64,000 nt of DNA from assembly GCA_045804965.1 (NCBI GenBank), contig JBJMMD010000002.1, positions 1 to 64,000 on the forward strand, read 5' to 3'. Positions 1 to 9,255 of this stretch are shown here, one piece after another. A program made the position numbers and the translations under genes. This DNA comes from CAVTUU01 sp045804965. GTDB taxonomy: Bacteria; Chloroflexota; Chloroflexia; Thermomicrobiales; UBA6265. Every line of letters begins with the position of its first letter. The stretch's first letter is position 1. The notes under the pieces are model-generated. The model saw nothing but the letters and a program-made list of their open reading frames with translations. It did no database searches and was not told where the DNA came from.

Positions 1-172
1 CCTCTTCGGCCTCGGCGTCTTCCTGGTCCTCGGCTGGAAGGTCGCGGGCTATTGGGGCCTGGACCGCTATCTCTTGCCCATGATCGGAACCCCGTGGAAG
101 ACGGGCCGGGCGTTCCATCGCGGGGAGATCACGCCCACACCGAGTACACCGCCTGCTTATCCCCAGTCATAG
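1..172 (+). CDS. C-terminal end of a DoxX-like membrane protein (partial)
   Basis: The frame is open from base 2 to a TAG stop at 170-172 and gives 56 residues. It starts inside a hydrophobic helix (LFGLGVFLVLGW) and continues with GYWGLDRYLLPMIGTPW, a pattern I associate with the last part of DoxX/DoxD-type quinone-linked membrane proteins. A short polar, proline-rich tail follows. The start lies outside the window, so the helix count and function cannot be judged. The family call rests on this one motif; an unrelated membrane protein is possible. Confidence 0.5.
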   Translation, partial: LFGLGVFLVLGWKVAGYWGLDRYLLPMIGTPWKTGRAFHRGEITPTPSTPPAYPQS

Positions 173-470
173 GTCAGGCGATCGGAGGTTTTCAATCGCG
201 GTAGTTCCCAATTTGGGGGTACAGGACTAGAGCGCGGTGTCGACGCACCGCCCTCTGGCCCTGCCAAGCAATGCAACCCTACACCCAGAACAGCGGCGAT
301 GGCGGTCTTCCGAGTCTGACGTCAGCGCCGCATTTTTTCTTCTTTGACGTGGCGAGTTCCCAATCAAGTACTTGCGAAGCTCATGTGTTCGGTGTGCTCA
401 GAGTCGAGCCGAATGCCTGGTTCCCGGCAGCGCACTCGGACGCGCAGTTCCCAATTGAGAAATGCCACCG
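173..470. other. Intergenic region, no gene seen
   Basis: About 300 bases between the end of the DoxX-like gene and the end of the antiporter gene on the other strand. Short open frames are present but none has a ribosome binding site or a recognisable product. I see no strong hairpin or repeat. Confidence 0.5.
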
Positions 471-1813
471 TTAAGAGTTTGCCTCGACGTGATGGTCCTT
501 CATAAGGTTCAAGTGCGTTCCAAAGGAACGATGCTTCCCCGGTGATTCGTGTGCCGCGAGTTCGTATACGGGGAGCAACTCGGGGACCTCCGATGCAGCG
601 TTTTCCAGACGGCGCGCGTACCACGCCGCCAATGGAGCCGGGGTTATCGCGTGCAGAAGCACGCTCAAGACGATCGCCCACCCTGCCATCTTGGTCAGCG
701 CTTCGACTTCTAGTTTGGACGCTCGCAGCGTGTCGACGGCGATCAACATGAAAATCACCGATGCCAGTCCACGAGGTCCTAGCCATCCCATGACCAAAAG
801 AGTGTCCTTGCGAAACCCAGTTCCAATCAGGCTGATGGCCACAGGGACCATGCGCACGATCGTTAAAGCAACGATGGCAAAGACGAACGCACGAGGTTCG
901 AGCGCTCGCACCAAGGGCGCAACCAGGCTCGTGCCGAATATTGTCCACACCAGCATTGAAAGTGCAGTGCCGCTTTCTTCAGTGAATTCCGTAGCCTCAT
1001 GAAGTCGGAACCGAGCTACCTCGCCGAAGACGAGGCCGTCCGCGAATGCGGCAACGAAGCCATTGCCGCCGACGCTGAGTGCCGAAAAGTAGATCCCGAG
1101 CGCCATAGCCAGGTTGCCGACACGTTGGGCGGTAGTCGTCGTCCAGTTGTTCGCTACAGCAGTCACGAAGAGTCGACCGCCGACGAGCCCGCCTATCACT
1201 CCCACGAAGATGCCGAGTCCGATTTCGGACAGTGAATCGAACAACCACCCGCCCTGTGCCGCATGCTGTTCCTCGACGGCCAAGGCGATGAAAAGCGTGA
1301 CAAGCAGAGTTGCGAGCCCGTCGTTCAACCCGCTTTCGATGCTTAGCGCCCGGCGGATCCGTACCGGCATACGTGGATTCGCGAAGATGGGTAATCCGAG
1401 TGCCGCATCAGTCGGCGCGAGAATTGCTCCAATCAGTAATGCGAACCCAATCCCTTCGCTCGAAAAGAGCGCGTAGGCCACGATCGTCCCGAGAATGACG
1501 GTCAGCGGCAACCCGATTGCCAGCAGGCGCGACGGAAGACCGGCGTCCCTCCGCACCTCGCTGAGGCAAGGGTCGAGGCATCAGCGAAAAGCAACAGACC
1601 CAGAGTGATTTCGGTGACGAACTCCACTTCGCTGGTCGTCACGGGAATATCCATGAGATGCAGCGCGCCGGGCCCGATCGCCGCGCTCGCGAAGACCATA
1701 ACCATGGGCAGCGTTATCGAATATCGTCCGAGCCACGCGGCGAAGATGGCGTAAAGGACCACAAACAGGAGAAATAGCACCCATTCTGTTTCGCTCACTC
1801 CTTGGCACCTCAT
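471..1813 (-). pseudogene. Cation:proton antiporter (CPA1/NhaP type), frameshifted
   Basis: Two overlapping minus-strand frames make one antiporter. The N-terminal piece (1813 down to about 1567) has helices and ends LLLFADASTL. The C-terminal piece continues as LSEVRRDAGLPSRLLAIGLP and runs through GAILAPTDAALG and IESGLNDGLATLL, both hallmark sequences of CPA1 sodium/proton exchangers, to 471. The join needs one extra base near 1566-1570: reading CTTCGCCTC instead of CTTGCCTC gives STLRLSEVRRDAG. The gene is therefore either inactivated by a one-base deletion or carries a consensus error. Apart from the join it looks complete (about 445 residues), with no other stop, which suggests a recent lesion or an error. 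Confidence 0.8.
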
Positions 1814-2367
1814 CGATCACGACGTCGACGCGTGGCGCGATGGCTGAATCCGGCCGAGGCAATCGAGCGCGGCGCATCAGATTCGCTTGTCCTTTACGGC
1901 AGAGACAATCAGCCGATACGGCCGGACCAATTCGTCGGAGTGCAGTGGGGATGGTCGCCGAGGCCTGCCCGTTTCCCAGTCCGCAATGCCACGTTTCGAG
2001 CGCGCGTGGCGGATGTACGCCGAACACTGAAGTAGAAACAACCCGCACGCTCTCCACCCGTTGTTCGTCTCGGCGTCGATAGCGCTGCGTCGTAGCTCTG
2101 CCACCACGGGCTCGCTATTGACGAAATACTTGCCTGGGCCGCATTTCGACGACAATCTCCCGACGTCAGTCGCCAGGTCGGCTGGGCGCCTCACCGGTGC
2201 CGTCCATGCGAGCGTTCCGTCAGGCGAACAACCGTCGTAGAACCTATCTGAATACGGATCCTCGCTGTGTTAGGATGCAGTCGTCCTGGCTCATTTCCGA
2301 GTCGTTCTTACCTGTACCGTTTGGGTCCGGCTGCTCTGCGTCGAGCGCGACCCGAAACCTGGCGACC
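1814..2367. other. Intergenic region, no convincing gene
   Basis: About 550 bases between the divergent antiporter and regulator genes. Open frames of 77-105 codons exist on both strands, but their products are arginine-rich and low in recognisable structure, as expected for chance frames in GC-rich DNA. The regulator frame is open upstream to 2197, but that extension is unlike the start of MalT-type proteins, so I leave it as noncoding. Confidence 0.45.
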
Positions 2368-5058
2368 ATGGTCCCCTTTGTATTCTCGTTTCCTCATCCG
2401 GACAACTCGAGTTCGGCGCCGCCGCCCACGGTGTCGACGAAGCTCTTCCCGCCTCGTTCCCGCCTTTTCCACGTGGCCAGACCGCAACTCGTCTCGTGGC
2501 TTCGCCGCGATCCCGACCGCCGGTTGACCATCGTCCGCGCGCCGGCCGGCTACGGCAAATCGACACTCGTCGCCCAGTGGCTGGCCGAGGAAGCAATTCC
2601 GTCGGCGTGGCTGACGCTGGAGGCGAGTGACGGCAACTCGCAACGCTTTTTCGCCCTCATCGTCACCGCGTTGGGCTCGCTCGACCACGATCTCTTCCGC
2701 CGCACCGAGGAGCTCGTCGCCAATCCTCGGTCATTCGACACGAACGCGGTCGTCGACCAACTCGTCGACGACCTCGGTACCGCCACGCGACCGTTCGTCT
2801 TGGTGCTGGACGACTATCATAATGTCAGGTCCGCGGAGACGAACCATGCTATGAGCCTGCTGATCGAGCGCATGCCGCCAGCGATGCGGGTCGTGTTGAT
2901 CGGCCGTGCAGTGCGCTCGCTCCGGCTCGCCGGGCTCGCGTCCCACAATGACGTTTTGCAGCTCGGACCGCGAGAGTTGCTGTTCACCGATGCCGAGGCA
3001 GTGCGGTTCTATCGGGATGGTCTTGGTTACGATTTATCCCCCGATACCGTCGCCCTGATCCGCGCGCGGACGCAGGGGTGGGCCGCGGGCCTCCGCCTAG
3101 TCGGGATCGCCGTGCGCGGGCAGCCGCGCGCCCGCGCCCGACTTTTCGTTGAAGACCACCCCGGCATCGTTCGCCCCGGCGATCAGTCCCTGTGGGACGA
3201 GGTGATCATCAGCCTCCCAGATGGGCTCCGCTGGTTTCTCTTGCGCACCTCCATCCTCGATCGCTTCACGGCCGCATTGTGCGACGCGGTGACCGGAGCC
3301 GACGACGGCGAGGACATGATCCGCCGCTGCGAACGCAATCACCTCTTCATTATTCCGCTAGACGACCGGGGCCTCTGGTATCGCTACCACCACCTCTTCG
3401 CCGACGTGCTTCGCGACCGCCTAGCCCAGGCGGTGACCGACGCCGAGGTCGCCGACCTCCACCTGCGGGCGTCCCGCTGGCTCGAAAATGCCGGGCTCGT
3501 GGAGGACGCCGTCCGTCACGCAATCGCCGGCCGCGCCTGGGAGCGCGCCGTTGGGCTGCTCGAAGATCGATGCGCGGAGCTCTTCGACCGCGATCACGTC
3601 GCCACGTTACGCGCGTGGCTCGACGGGCGGCCGACCGCGATATTCCAACGATCCCCGCGGCTCGCGTTCTGGTTAGCCTGGGCGCTAGGGCGGAGCGGGC
3701 GTTGGGTCGAGGGAATGCGGCCGCTCCGCATGGCGCAGGCGGCCTGGTCAAATCAGGGAGATCCGGTCGGCCGCGGTTTCGTGCTGCTCTGGCACGCGGC
3801 CCGCGCCGTCTACGCCCTGGAAAATCGGCGGGCGATCGAGCTCGCGGAAGGCGCACTCGACGTCCTCCCGAAGGGACAAGAGACCGCGCGCGTGATGGCA
3901 TTGATGTGCCGGGGGATGGGGCACCTGTACGGCGGCAAACCGGAGGCGGCGAGATCAGCGTTCGCGGAGGTACGAGCGACGATCGACGCCTCCGGTCGGA
4001 CCTGGTTCCGTCCATTCGAGCAGACGTACTCTTCGGCCGTTTTGGCGTTGCAAGGCGATCTGGCGGGTTCGGCCATCATGTGTCGCCAGGTTGTCGAGGA
4101 AGCCGGTGAGTCGCCCCTGGAGATTTGGGTCCAGCCGGCACTTCGCCAGCTCGGTGACGTCCTGCTCGAATGGGGGCGTCTGGAGGAGGCTGCAAATCAC
4201 TACCGCCGGGCACTTGATCTGGCCGAGCAAACGCGTGCGCTCCACTGGCCGCCCCGCATCCACATAGGACGGGCGCGCGTCGCCTGGGCACGCGGCGAAT
4301 CCGAGGAGGCATTCGCCGAACTGGAGCAGGCCGACGAGGCCGCTAGTCGCGCAAACAGCCCCAAGGACGGAGAAACGGCCAGGGCGTGGCAGGCAAGGTT
4401 CTGGCTGGTGGCGGGCCAGGTTGCGCTCGCCCGTCACTGGGCCGACGGATGCGCCATCGGCGAGGATCGGTTGCTCTCTTACGAGCGGCAGGTTGCGCAT
4501 CTGACCCATGCTCGCCTGCTGATTCGGGAAGGCAGACCAGGCCCAGCGTTGCGCATCCTGTGGTCCCTGAACGAACAGGCGGAGGCAGACCGGCGGGATG
4601 GCGACCGCGTTGAAATCGCGATCGTTGCCGCGCTAGCGCTCAAGGCCCGCGGCGACGCCGCCGGCGCCCTTTCGTGGCTCGATCGGGCGCTGGCGCTGGG
4701 AGAACAGGGCGGCTACCTGCGGGTCTTCGTCGACGAGGCCAATGACGTGGCGCCATTGCTGGGTCCCGCGGCGGTGACCGGCTTCCACCGCGACTACGCC
4801 CGGCGCCTCCTGGCCGAGATCGAACGCGCCGCCGTTCAGTTGCCCGCCGCTCCCTCATCCGTGGTCGAAACGCTTAGCGTTCGCGAGGGGAAAGTGCTGC
4901 GGCTGGTTGCGTCCGGGCTGTCCAATCGCGAAATCAGCCGGCAACTCCTGATCAGCGAGGCGACCGTCAAGAAGCATGTGGCCAACGTCCTGAGGAAACT
5001 GCGGACCGCGAACCGGACCGAGGCCGTCGCCCGAGCCCGCCGGTTGGGGCTGCTCTGA
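2368..5058 (+). CDS. MalT-like LuxR-family ATP-dependent transcriptional regulator
   Basis: An 896-residue STAND-type regulator. After a short lead comes the family sequence TKLFPPRSRLFHVARPQL, then a Walker A loop APAGYGKSTLVAQWL (residues about 57-70), a Walker B FVLVLDDYHNV, a long helical TPR-like middle and a C-terminal LuxR helix-turn-helix (about 835-890: LSVREGKVLRLVASGLSNREIS, split here only by length). Proteins of this family bind an inducer and ATP, oligomerise and activate nearby promoters. I chose the ATG at 2368 because the upstream extension to 2197 does not resemble the family. The gene lies 37 bases before a peptide-binding protein on the same strand, which it may control or be co-transcribed with. 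Confidence 0.88.
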   Translation: MVPFVFSFPHPDNSSSAPPPTVSTKLFPPRSRLFHVARPQLVSWLRRDPDRRLTIVRAPAGYGKSTLVAQWLAEEAIPSAWLTLEASDGNSQRFFALIVTALGSLDHDLFRRTEELVANPRSFDTNAVVDQLVDDLGTATRPFVLVLDDYHNVRSAETNHAMSLLIERMPPAMRVVLIGRAVRSLRLAGLASHNDVLQLGPRELLFTDAEAVRFYRDGLGYDLSPDTVALIRARTQGWAAGLRLVGIAVRGQPRARARLFVEDHPGIVRPGDQSLWDEVIISLPDGLRWFLLRTSILDRFTAALCDAVTGADDGEDMIRRCERNHLFIIPLDDRGLWYRYHHLFADVLRDRLAQAVTDAEVADLHLRASRWLENAGLVEDAVRHAIAGRAWERAVGLLEDRCAELFDRDHVATLRAWLDGRPTAIFQRSPRLAFWLAWALGRSGRWVEGMRPLRMAQAAWSNQGDPVGRGFVLLWHAARAVYALENRRAIELAEGALDVLPKGQETARVMALMCRGMGHLYGGKPEAARSAFAEVRATIDASGRTWFRPFEQTYSSAVLALQGDLAGSAIMCRQVVEEAGESPLEIWVQPALRQLGDVLLEWGRLEEAANHYRRALDLAEQTRALHWPPRIHIGRARVAWARGESEEAFAELEQADEAASRANSPKDGETARAWQARFWLVAGQVALARHWADGCAIGEDRLLSYERQVAHLTHARLLIREGRPGPALRILWSLNEQAEADRRDGDRVEIAIVAALALKARGDAAGALSWLDRALALGEQGGYLRVFVDEANDVAPLLGPAAVTGFHRDYARRLLAEIERAAVQLPAAPSSVVETLSVREGKVLRLVASGLSNREISRQLLISEATVKKHVANVLRKLRTANRTEAVARARRLGLL

Positions 5059-5095
5059 GCGAGCACCGCCGTCATGACAAAAGGGGAGGATCGAC

Positions 5096-6823
5096 ATGAC
5101 CACCGCCCATCCCATTCGGCGCCCCGACCGTGACGGACATTCGCTTCGCAACATCGCTGGGGACGTCATTTCGCGTCGCACGCTTCTGGCGCGGGCAACG
5201 ACCGTGGGCGCCGTCGCGTTCGGCGGTCGGTCTGCGTTCGGTACATCGGCGACGCTAGCCAACCGGCTGGGGATGGCCAACGCGATGCTCCAGGGCGAGA
5301 AGTTGGCCAACGAGCAGGTCGTGCGGCTCCCGGAATCGGAGCCGATCAGCCTGGATCCCGGGATCACCCGCGGCGCCAAAGGCCTCGAACAGATGCAGAA
5401 CCTGTTCGAGGGGCTGGTCTACCTCGACCAGCGCGACGGAAGTCTACAAATGGGGCTCGCCGAGAAGATGGAGCCGAATGCGGACGCGAGTGAGTTCACG
5501 TTCACGTTGCGGGAGGGACTCGTTTGGTCTGATGAGAGGCCGCTCAACGCACATGATTTTGAATGGAGTTGGAAGCGCGCCCTCGACCCGACTTCCGAGT
5601 ACACGACCGCGCTATATCCAGTCAAAGGGGCGGCGGCGATCGTCCAGGGAGAGGGGAGCCCCAACGACCTCGGTGTAGTTGCGCTCGACAACATAACGCT
5701 AAAAGTCACGCTCGAAGGCCCGACACCGTACTTCCCGCTCCTGGCCACGACTTGGACGTTCTACCCAGTCCCTCGCCACGTGATCGAGGTCGAGGGCGAC
5801 GGCTGGACCGAAGCCGGCAAGATGGTGTCGAACGGGCCGTACGTGCTGACGTCATGGAAGCACGAACAGAGCATGGTGCTAGAACGGAATCCGGCCTATT
5901 ATGGCGAGAAGCCGGTCATTACTAGGGTCGATTACACGCTGTTCGCCGACGACGCCGCCCAGGCGCTCGTCCCGTTCGAGAACGACGAGCTCGACCAAGC
6001 ACAGGTCTCGTTCGTCGACCTCGGCCGCGTCAAAGACGACCCCGAGTTGAGTGCGCTAATGCAGGTCTTCCCGCGCTCGGGCACTCGTTTCGTCGTCTGC
6101 GACACCACGAACGCGCCGACCGCCGACGTTCGGGTTCGGCAGGCGCTGTCGCTGGCAGTCGGTCGCGACATTCTTACGACCGCCATCCTGAAGGGGGCGT
6201 TCTTGCCGGCGCAGACGATGCTGCCGCCGGATATCCCGGGCCACAATCCAGACGCCACGCTCGGGGAAGACGTCGCCAAAGCGAAGCAGCTCCTGGCCGA
6301 AGCGGGCTTTCCCGCGGGGCACAGCTTCCCGGAGCTAACCCTCGTCTACCATGGGGCCGACCTAGCGGAGCGAACGACGGCCGAATACCTGCAAGCGATC
6401 TGGCGTAAGAATCTGGGCATTGAGGTCATGCTCGATCCGATGGAGGAGGCGGCGTACCAGAATTGGTTCGATTCCCGCAAGGACCAGGCGTTCAACCTGA
6501 TGGTCTACCAGTGGGGCTCGGACTGGCCAGACCCGGCCAATTGGCACAATCAGCTCTTCGACTCCCGGGCCGACTTCTACCACGCTCACTGGAAGAACGA
6601 CGACTTCGACCGGCTGGTCCGGGAAGCGGCGGAAATGCCGGACGCGGCGGCAAGGATTGCCCAGTACAGGCAGGCCGAGACGATCCTCGTCGCCGACGCT
6701 CCTCTCATCCCCCTCTACAACCTGGACCGCACCTATGTCATCAAGCCGAACATCCGCGGCATTTATCACTACCCGGTCCTAGGCCGAACGTGGAACCGCT
6801 ACATCTCGGTCGTCGAGTCGTGA
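5096..6823 (+). CDS. Peptide ABC transporter substrate-binding protein (SBP family 5)
   Basis: 575 residues. A Tat-like signal, SRRTLLARATTVGAVAFGG, sits at about residues 26-45, followed by an OppA/DppA-type binding protein: RLPESEPISLDPGITRG at the mature start, FTFTLREGLVWSDERPLNAH, and a late YQWGSDWPDPANW segment. Such proteins deliver oligopeptides to a membrane ABC permease. A strong ribosome binding site (AGGGGAGGA) lies five bases before the ATG. No permease or ATPase gene adjoins it, so it either uses permeases elsewhere or acts as a sensor partner of the MalT-like regulator just upstream. A terminator-like hairpin follows the stop. Confidence 0.9.
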   Translation: MTTAHPIRRPDRDGHSLRNIAGDVISRRTLLARATTVGAVAFGGRSAFGTSATLANRLGMANAMLQGEKLANEQVVRLPESEPISLDPGITRGAKGLEQMQNLFEGLVYLDQRDGSLQMGLAEKMEPNADASEFTFTLREGLVWSDERPLNAHDFEWSWKRALDPTSEYTTALYPVKGAAAIVQGEGSPNDLGVVALDNITLKVTLEGPTPYFPLLATTWTFYPVPRHVIEVEGDGWTEAGKMVSNGPYVLTSWKHEQSMVLERNPAYYGEKPVITRVDYTLFADDAAQALVPFENDELDQAQVSFVDLGRVKDDPELSALMQVFPRSGTRFVVCDTTNAPTADVRVRQALSLAVGRDILTTAILKGAFLPAQTMLPPDIPGHNPDATLGEDVAKAKQLLAEAGFPAGHSFPELTLVYHGADLAERTTAEYLQAIWRKNLGIEVMLDPMEEAAYQNWFDSRKDQAFNLMVYQWGSDWPDPANWHNQLFDSRADFYHAHWKNDDFDRLVREAAEMPDAAARIAQYRQAETILVADAPLIPLYNLDRTYVIKPNIRGIYHYPVLGRTWNRYISVVES

Positions 6824-6846
6824 GGTCCCATCGTGTCCGCCTCTCC

Positions 6847-6866
6847 GGGGTCGGCATCCCGACCCC
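6847..6866 (+). terminator. Hairpin after the peptide-binding protein gene
   Basis: GGGGTCGG (6847-6854) pairs with CCGACCCC (6859-6866) around a four-base loop, 24 bases after the stop codon. Only a short TT follows, so this is a weak intrinsic terminator or an RNA-stabilising hairpin. Confidence 0.5.
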
Positions 6867-6936
6867 TTGGTACAGATTGAGTAAATACTCCTTGGCGGCA
6901 TTGCGCTCCTTCAGAGAACGCGCCCTCGGAGCGCGA

Positions 6937-7305
6937 TCAGCGGCTGCCGGATTGTGCCCCGCCGCCGCGGCCGATCTGCTTGTCCGCGACGTTGGACTGG
7001 ATCGACGGCGCGAGTAGCCGGCGCAGCCTCGCCAACGTCTTGACTGCCCGCAGGTACAGCTGCCGCGCCCGCTGCTGGTAGTAATCGCCTTGTGTCATCG
7101 AACCGCCGGTCGCCTGCCGCTGGGCAAGGTAGGTGTCGTCTACCACGCTGTCTAACCAGCACAGCATCACTTGGTCGACCTGCAACCGTTCTATTGGCGT
7201 CGGGTGCTCGCCGGCGAGGTCGCGGCCAAGGAAGGCCGACCCGCGAGTCCGTGGCATGGACAGGCAATCGCTCCCGATTCGGTCCAATTGGTCAACACGC
7301 TCCAC
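6937..7305 (-). CDS. Conserved hypothetical protein, probably truncated at the N terminus
   Basis: 122 residues. The central part, HPTPIERLQVDQVMLCWLD and YYQQRARQLYLRAVKTLARL, matches a conserved hypothetical family I remember from Planctomycetota and Chloroflexota genomes (typical motif ERLLVERVVACWLQ, then a helix ending in RTLA..RRLL). Those proteins usually have a longer N-terminal half; here the first 30 residues look unrelated, so the gene may be a remnant. Function is unknown. It is isolated, on the strand opposite the peptide-binding protein, with no clear ribosome binding site. Confidence 0.5.
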   Translation of the reverse strand: MERVDQLDRIGSDCLSMPRTRGSAFLGRDLAGEHPTPIERLQVDQVMLCWLDSVVDDTYLAQRQATGGSMTQGDYYQQRARQLYLRAVKTLARLRRLLAPSIQSNVADKQIGRGGGAQSGSR

Positions 7306-7335
7306 CTCTCGATTTCCATGTGAGCGGAAATGGAC

Positions 7336-7560
7336 CTAAGAAAGCGAAGCGTCCCGGGGTCCGATACTCATCACAGTCTTCAACAAATAGGTGATCGAAA
7401 TTGGGTCGCCCGGTTTCAGCGAGGGCTCGATTGATTCCTCGGGGAGTTGGCATTGGAGGATCGTTTCCGGGTCGGCGGCGTGACTATAGAAGACGCGCAG
7501 ATAGCGACCACCGTGAATCGTATAAGGTTGCAAGCCTTCGAGGGTTCCCGCGATCTCCAT
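7336..7560 (-). CDS. Small protein of unknown function, coupled to the zinc-ribbon gene
   Basis: 74 residues from an ATG at 7560: MEIAGTLEGLQPYTIHGGRY and onward. The alternation of charged and hydrophobic residues and the PGDPISITYLL segment suggest a small beta-rich (OB-like) fold; no family is recognised. It starts seven bases after the stop of the zinc-ribbon/SH3 gene on the same strand, so translation is probably coupled to it. The longer frame up to 7614 would overlap that gene and starts with an arginine-rich stretch, so I use the inner start. Confidence 0.6.
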   Translation of the reverse strand: MEIAGTLEGLQPYTIHGGRYLRVFYSHAADPETILQCQLPEESIEPSLKPGDPISITYLLKTVMSIGPRDASLS

Positions 7561-7567
7561 CTGCCGG

Positions 7568-8191
7568 CTACTCGTCCGTCTCGGCTTCGAGGCGCTCTTC
7601 ACGATCACGCGCATAGATATAGAGACCGATCGTCACGAGGAGCACCGGTCCAATCGCGAAGCAGAAGACGAGCGCGAGAACACCGGTGTCGGCGCGGTCC
7701 GTTCGCGACAACATGTAGAACGTGAGCGTCGACAGCAACACGAGCAACACGAGCGCGCCTAGGGCCCCTGTCGGCGTCACGCAACCTCGGGCATTTGTAT
7801 TGATGTTCGGGGCATTCGGATCGACAGCGGACGATTCCGCCCCAACTATCACTTCGACATCGGAGAGGCGGACATACCCGAGCCGGCCCTGCGGCAGCCG
7901 CACGCGGACGTAGTCCGCCGGCGCATTGGCGTCTTCGATGGCATCAAGTTCTGAGCCCGCTGGCACGATCTCAATGAGACGAGAGGCTGCGTCGGGCCGC
8001 TCGAAAACGCGAAGCCCCTCAGTCGCGTGAAAGGCATCGACAAGCGTGGTCCCGCACGCCGCGCAATAGAAATTTGTCGAAGGGTTGAGCGCGCCGCAAA
8101 GACCGCAATAGATCAGGGCCGACCGATTCTGACCACCCGCAGATTCGCGGCCGGCGTCGTGTTCGGCAGATGATGAATCGTCAATCGTCAC
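7568..8191 (-). CDS. Zinc-ribbon and SH3-like membrane protein
   Basis: About 207 residues. In order: a polar N terminus, a four-cysteine zinc ribbon (CGLCGALNPSTNFYCAACG), an SH3-type segment of about 65 residues (GLRVFERPDAASRLIEIV through GRLGYVRLSDVEV), and two C-terminal membrane helices (GALGALVLLVLLSTLTFYML; LVFCFAIGPVLLVTIGLYIY). I choose the GTG at 8191 because AGGA lies eight bases before it; a TTG at 8209 is the alternative and has no ribosome binding site. It is divergent from another zinc-ribbon membrane protein at 8332 and heads a two-gene unit with the small gene at 7336. A membrane-bound sensor or scaffold role is plausible but unproved. Confidence 0.75.
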   Translation of the reverse strand: MTIDDSSSAEHDAGRESAGGQNRSALIYCGLCGALNPSTNFYCAACGTTLVDAFHATEGLRVFERPDAASRLIEIVPAGSELDAIEDANAPADYVRVRLPQGRLGYVRLSDVEVIVGAESSAVDPNAPNINTNARGCVTPTGALGALVLLVLLSTLTFYMLSRTDRADTGVLALVFCFAIGPVLLVTIGLYIYARDREERLEAETDE

Positions 8192-8242
8192 AAACGAATT
8201 CCTGGCCAAAATGGGAAAGGCGGACAGTGTCGCGCCCGCGGT

Positions 8243-8251
8243 CTTATACCA
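8243..8251 (-). promoter_or_regulatory. Candidate extended -10 promoter for the zinc-ribbon/SH3 gene
   Basis: On the minus strand the sequence reads TGGTATAAG, an extended -10 element. It would start transcription near 8236, about 45 bases before the GTG at 8191. No clear -35 box is seen, which is usual for extended -10 promoters. Confidence 0.4.
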
Positions 8252-8331
8252 TAGGCACTACGCATCACCCGGCGGTGAATCGTTCGCCAGCGAATGGACG
8301 TATTATGTAATGGCACTCGAGGAGGAAAGGC

Positions 8332-9081
8332 GTGAATTCGTTCGTCGCCCCATGTGGACGTTGTGGAGCGCCCAATTCGGAGGACGCGGAGTTCTGCCAA
8401 TCCTGTGGCGCCTTGCTCGCCGCCTACCGGGCGCCCACCGGCGCGACGGAGACCCCGATTGTCGCGCCTCCGGCCGAAGCCATTCAACCGCCTCCGGCGC
8501 GTGTTCGAGAATCACTTCATCAGTCAGCGGCCGACTTGGAAGCGCCCTCAACTCCCCCAACCAACGGTAGCGCCGCGCCTGTCGAAGTCGATCAATTGCT
8601 TGTCGAGGACGGATCACCGGTCGAGGAGCTTGTACCTTCCGAACCCGTCAGCGAATCATCGGCGATGACTCAGCCTGTGCTTTCGGCATGGCACGAGGCG
8701 GCAGTGACATCGCAAGCAGCAACGGCAACGCGACCGGCTGAGGCTGCGCTCGAGGCGGTTCCCAAGTCGCTATCGACGCCATCCTCGACTGATCCGCTGC
8801 CAATACCCAAATCTTTTCGAGCGCTCTCGGGACGAAACATTCCCGACTCGCGGAGTCCTCTCGCGTCGAATCGGAGGTCGACTACCGCTCGCAAGAACTC
8901 AGCCCCGCATCTGCTCATTGCTGCCGGTGTTTCCGCATTCTTCCTGGCATTCATCATCGGCGTTACTGCGGGCTCGACCATTTCGATCGTGCTCTTGTTC
9001 CTGGGCGGCCCGCTCGGTTTCGGTCTGATCATGGCCGGCATCTTGATGCTCGTCGGCCGCCACCCAACCGGCCGCCCGTAA
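8332..9081 (+). CDS. Zinc-ribbon membrane protein with long disordered linker
   Basis: 249 residues starting at GTG, with GAGGAGGAAAG just upstream. Cysteines 8, 11, 22 and 25 (CGRCGAPNSEDAEFCQSCG) form an N-terminal zinc ribbon. A long Ala/Pro/Ser/Glu-rich linker follows, then two membrane helices at the C terminus (LLIAAGVSAFFLAFIIGV; ISIVLLFLGGPLGFGLIMAG). The architecture mirrors the divergent neighbour at 7568 in having a soluble ribbon and membrane anchor. A TATTAT -10-like hexamer is at 8301-8306. Function is unknown. The gene precedes the ECF sigma gene at 9256 by 174 bases on the same strand. Confidence 0.75.
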   Translation: MNSFVAPCGRCGAPNSEDAEFCQSCGALLAAYRAPTGATETPIVAPPAEAIQPPPARVRESLHQSAADLEAPSTPPTNGSAAPVEVDQLLVEDGSPVEELVPSEPVSESSAMTQPVLSAWHEAAVTSQAATATRPAEAALEAVPKSLSTPSSTDPLPIPKSFRALSGRNIPDSRSPLASNRRSTTARKNSAPHLLIAAGVSAFFLAFIIGVTAGSTISIVLLFLGGPLGFGLIMAGILMLVGRHPTGRP

Positions 9082-9255
9082 GCGATTAGCAGCGTCGGCT
9101 TTGCCAGCGAAGCGTTATTCTAGAATCCAAACTTCGCCGATGGCCAATCGTTGATAAACGGCTGGCTGAATCTCGAAATCGGCACGGTGTGACACTTTTG
9201 CTTCCTTGCGCACTTACTGGGTGAACGCGTTCACGCGGCACCGAGGGGGCGCGAG

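Noticed and set aside
1877..2194. Possible small gene upstream of the MalT-like regulator
   Set aside because: Arg-rich product, no ribosome binding site, overlaps similar frames on the other strand.
3192..4109. Plus-strand open frame of 305 codons in another frame
   Set aside because: Overlaps the MalT-like regulator; product is almost only Arg, Gly, Pro and Ala.
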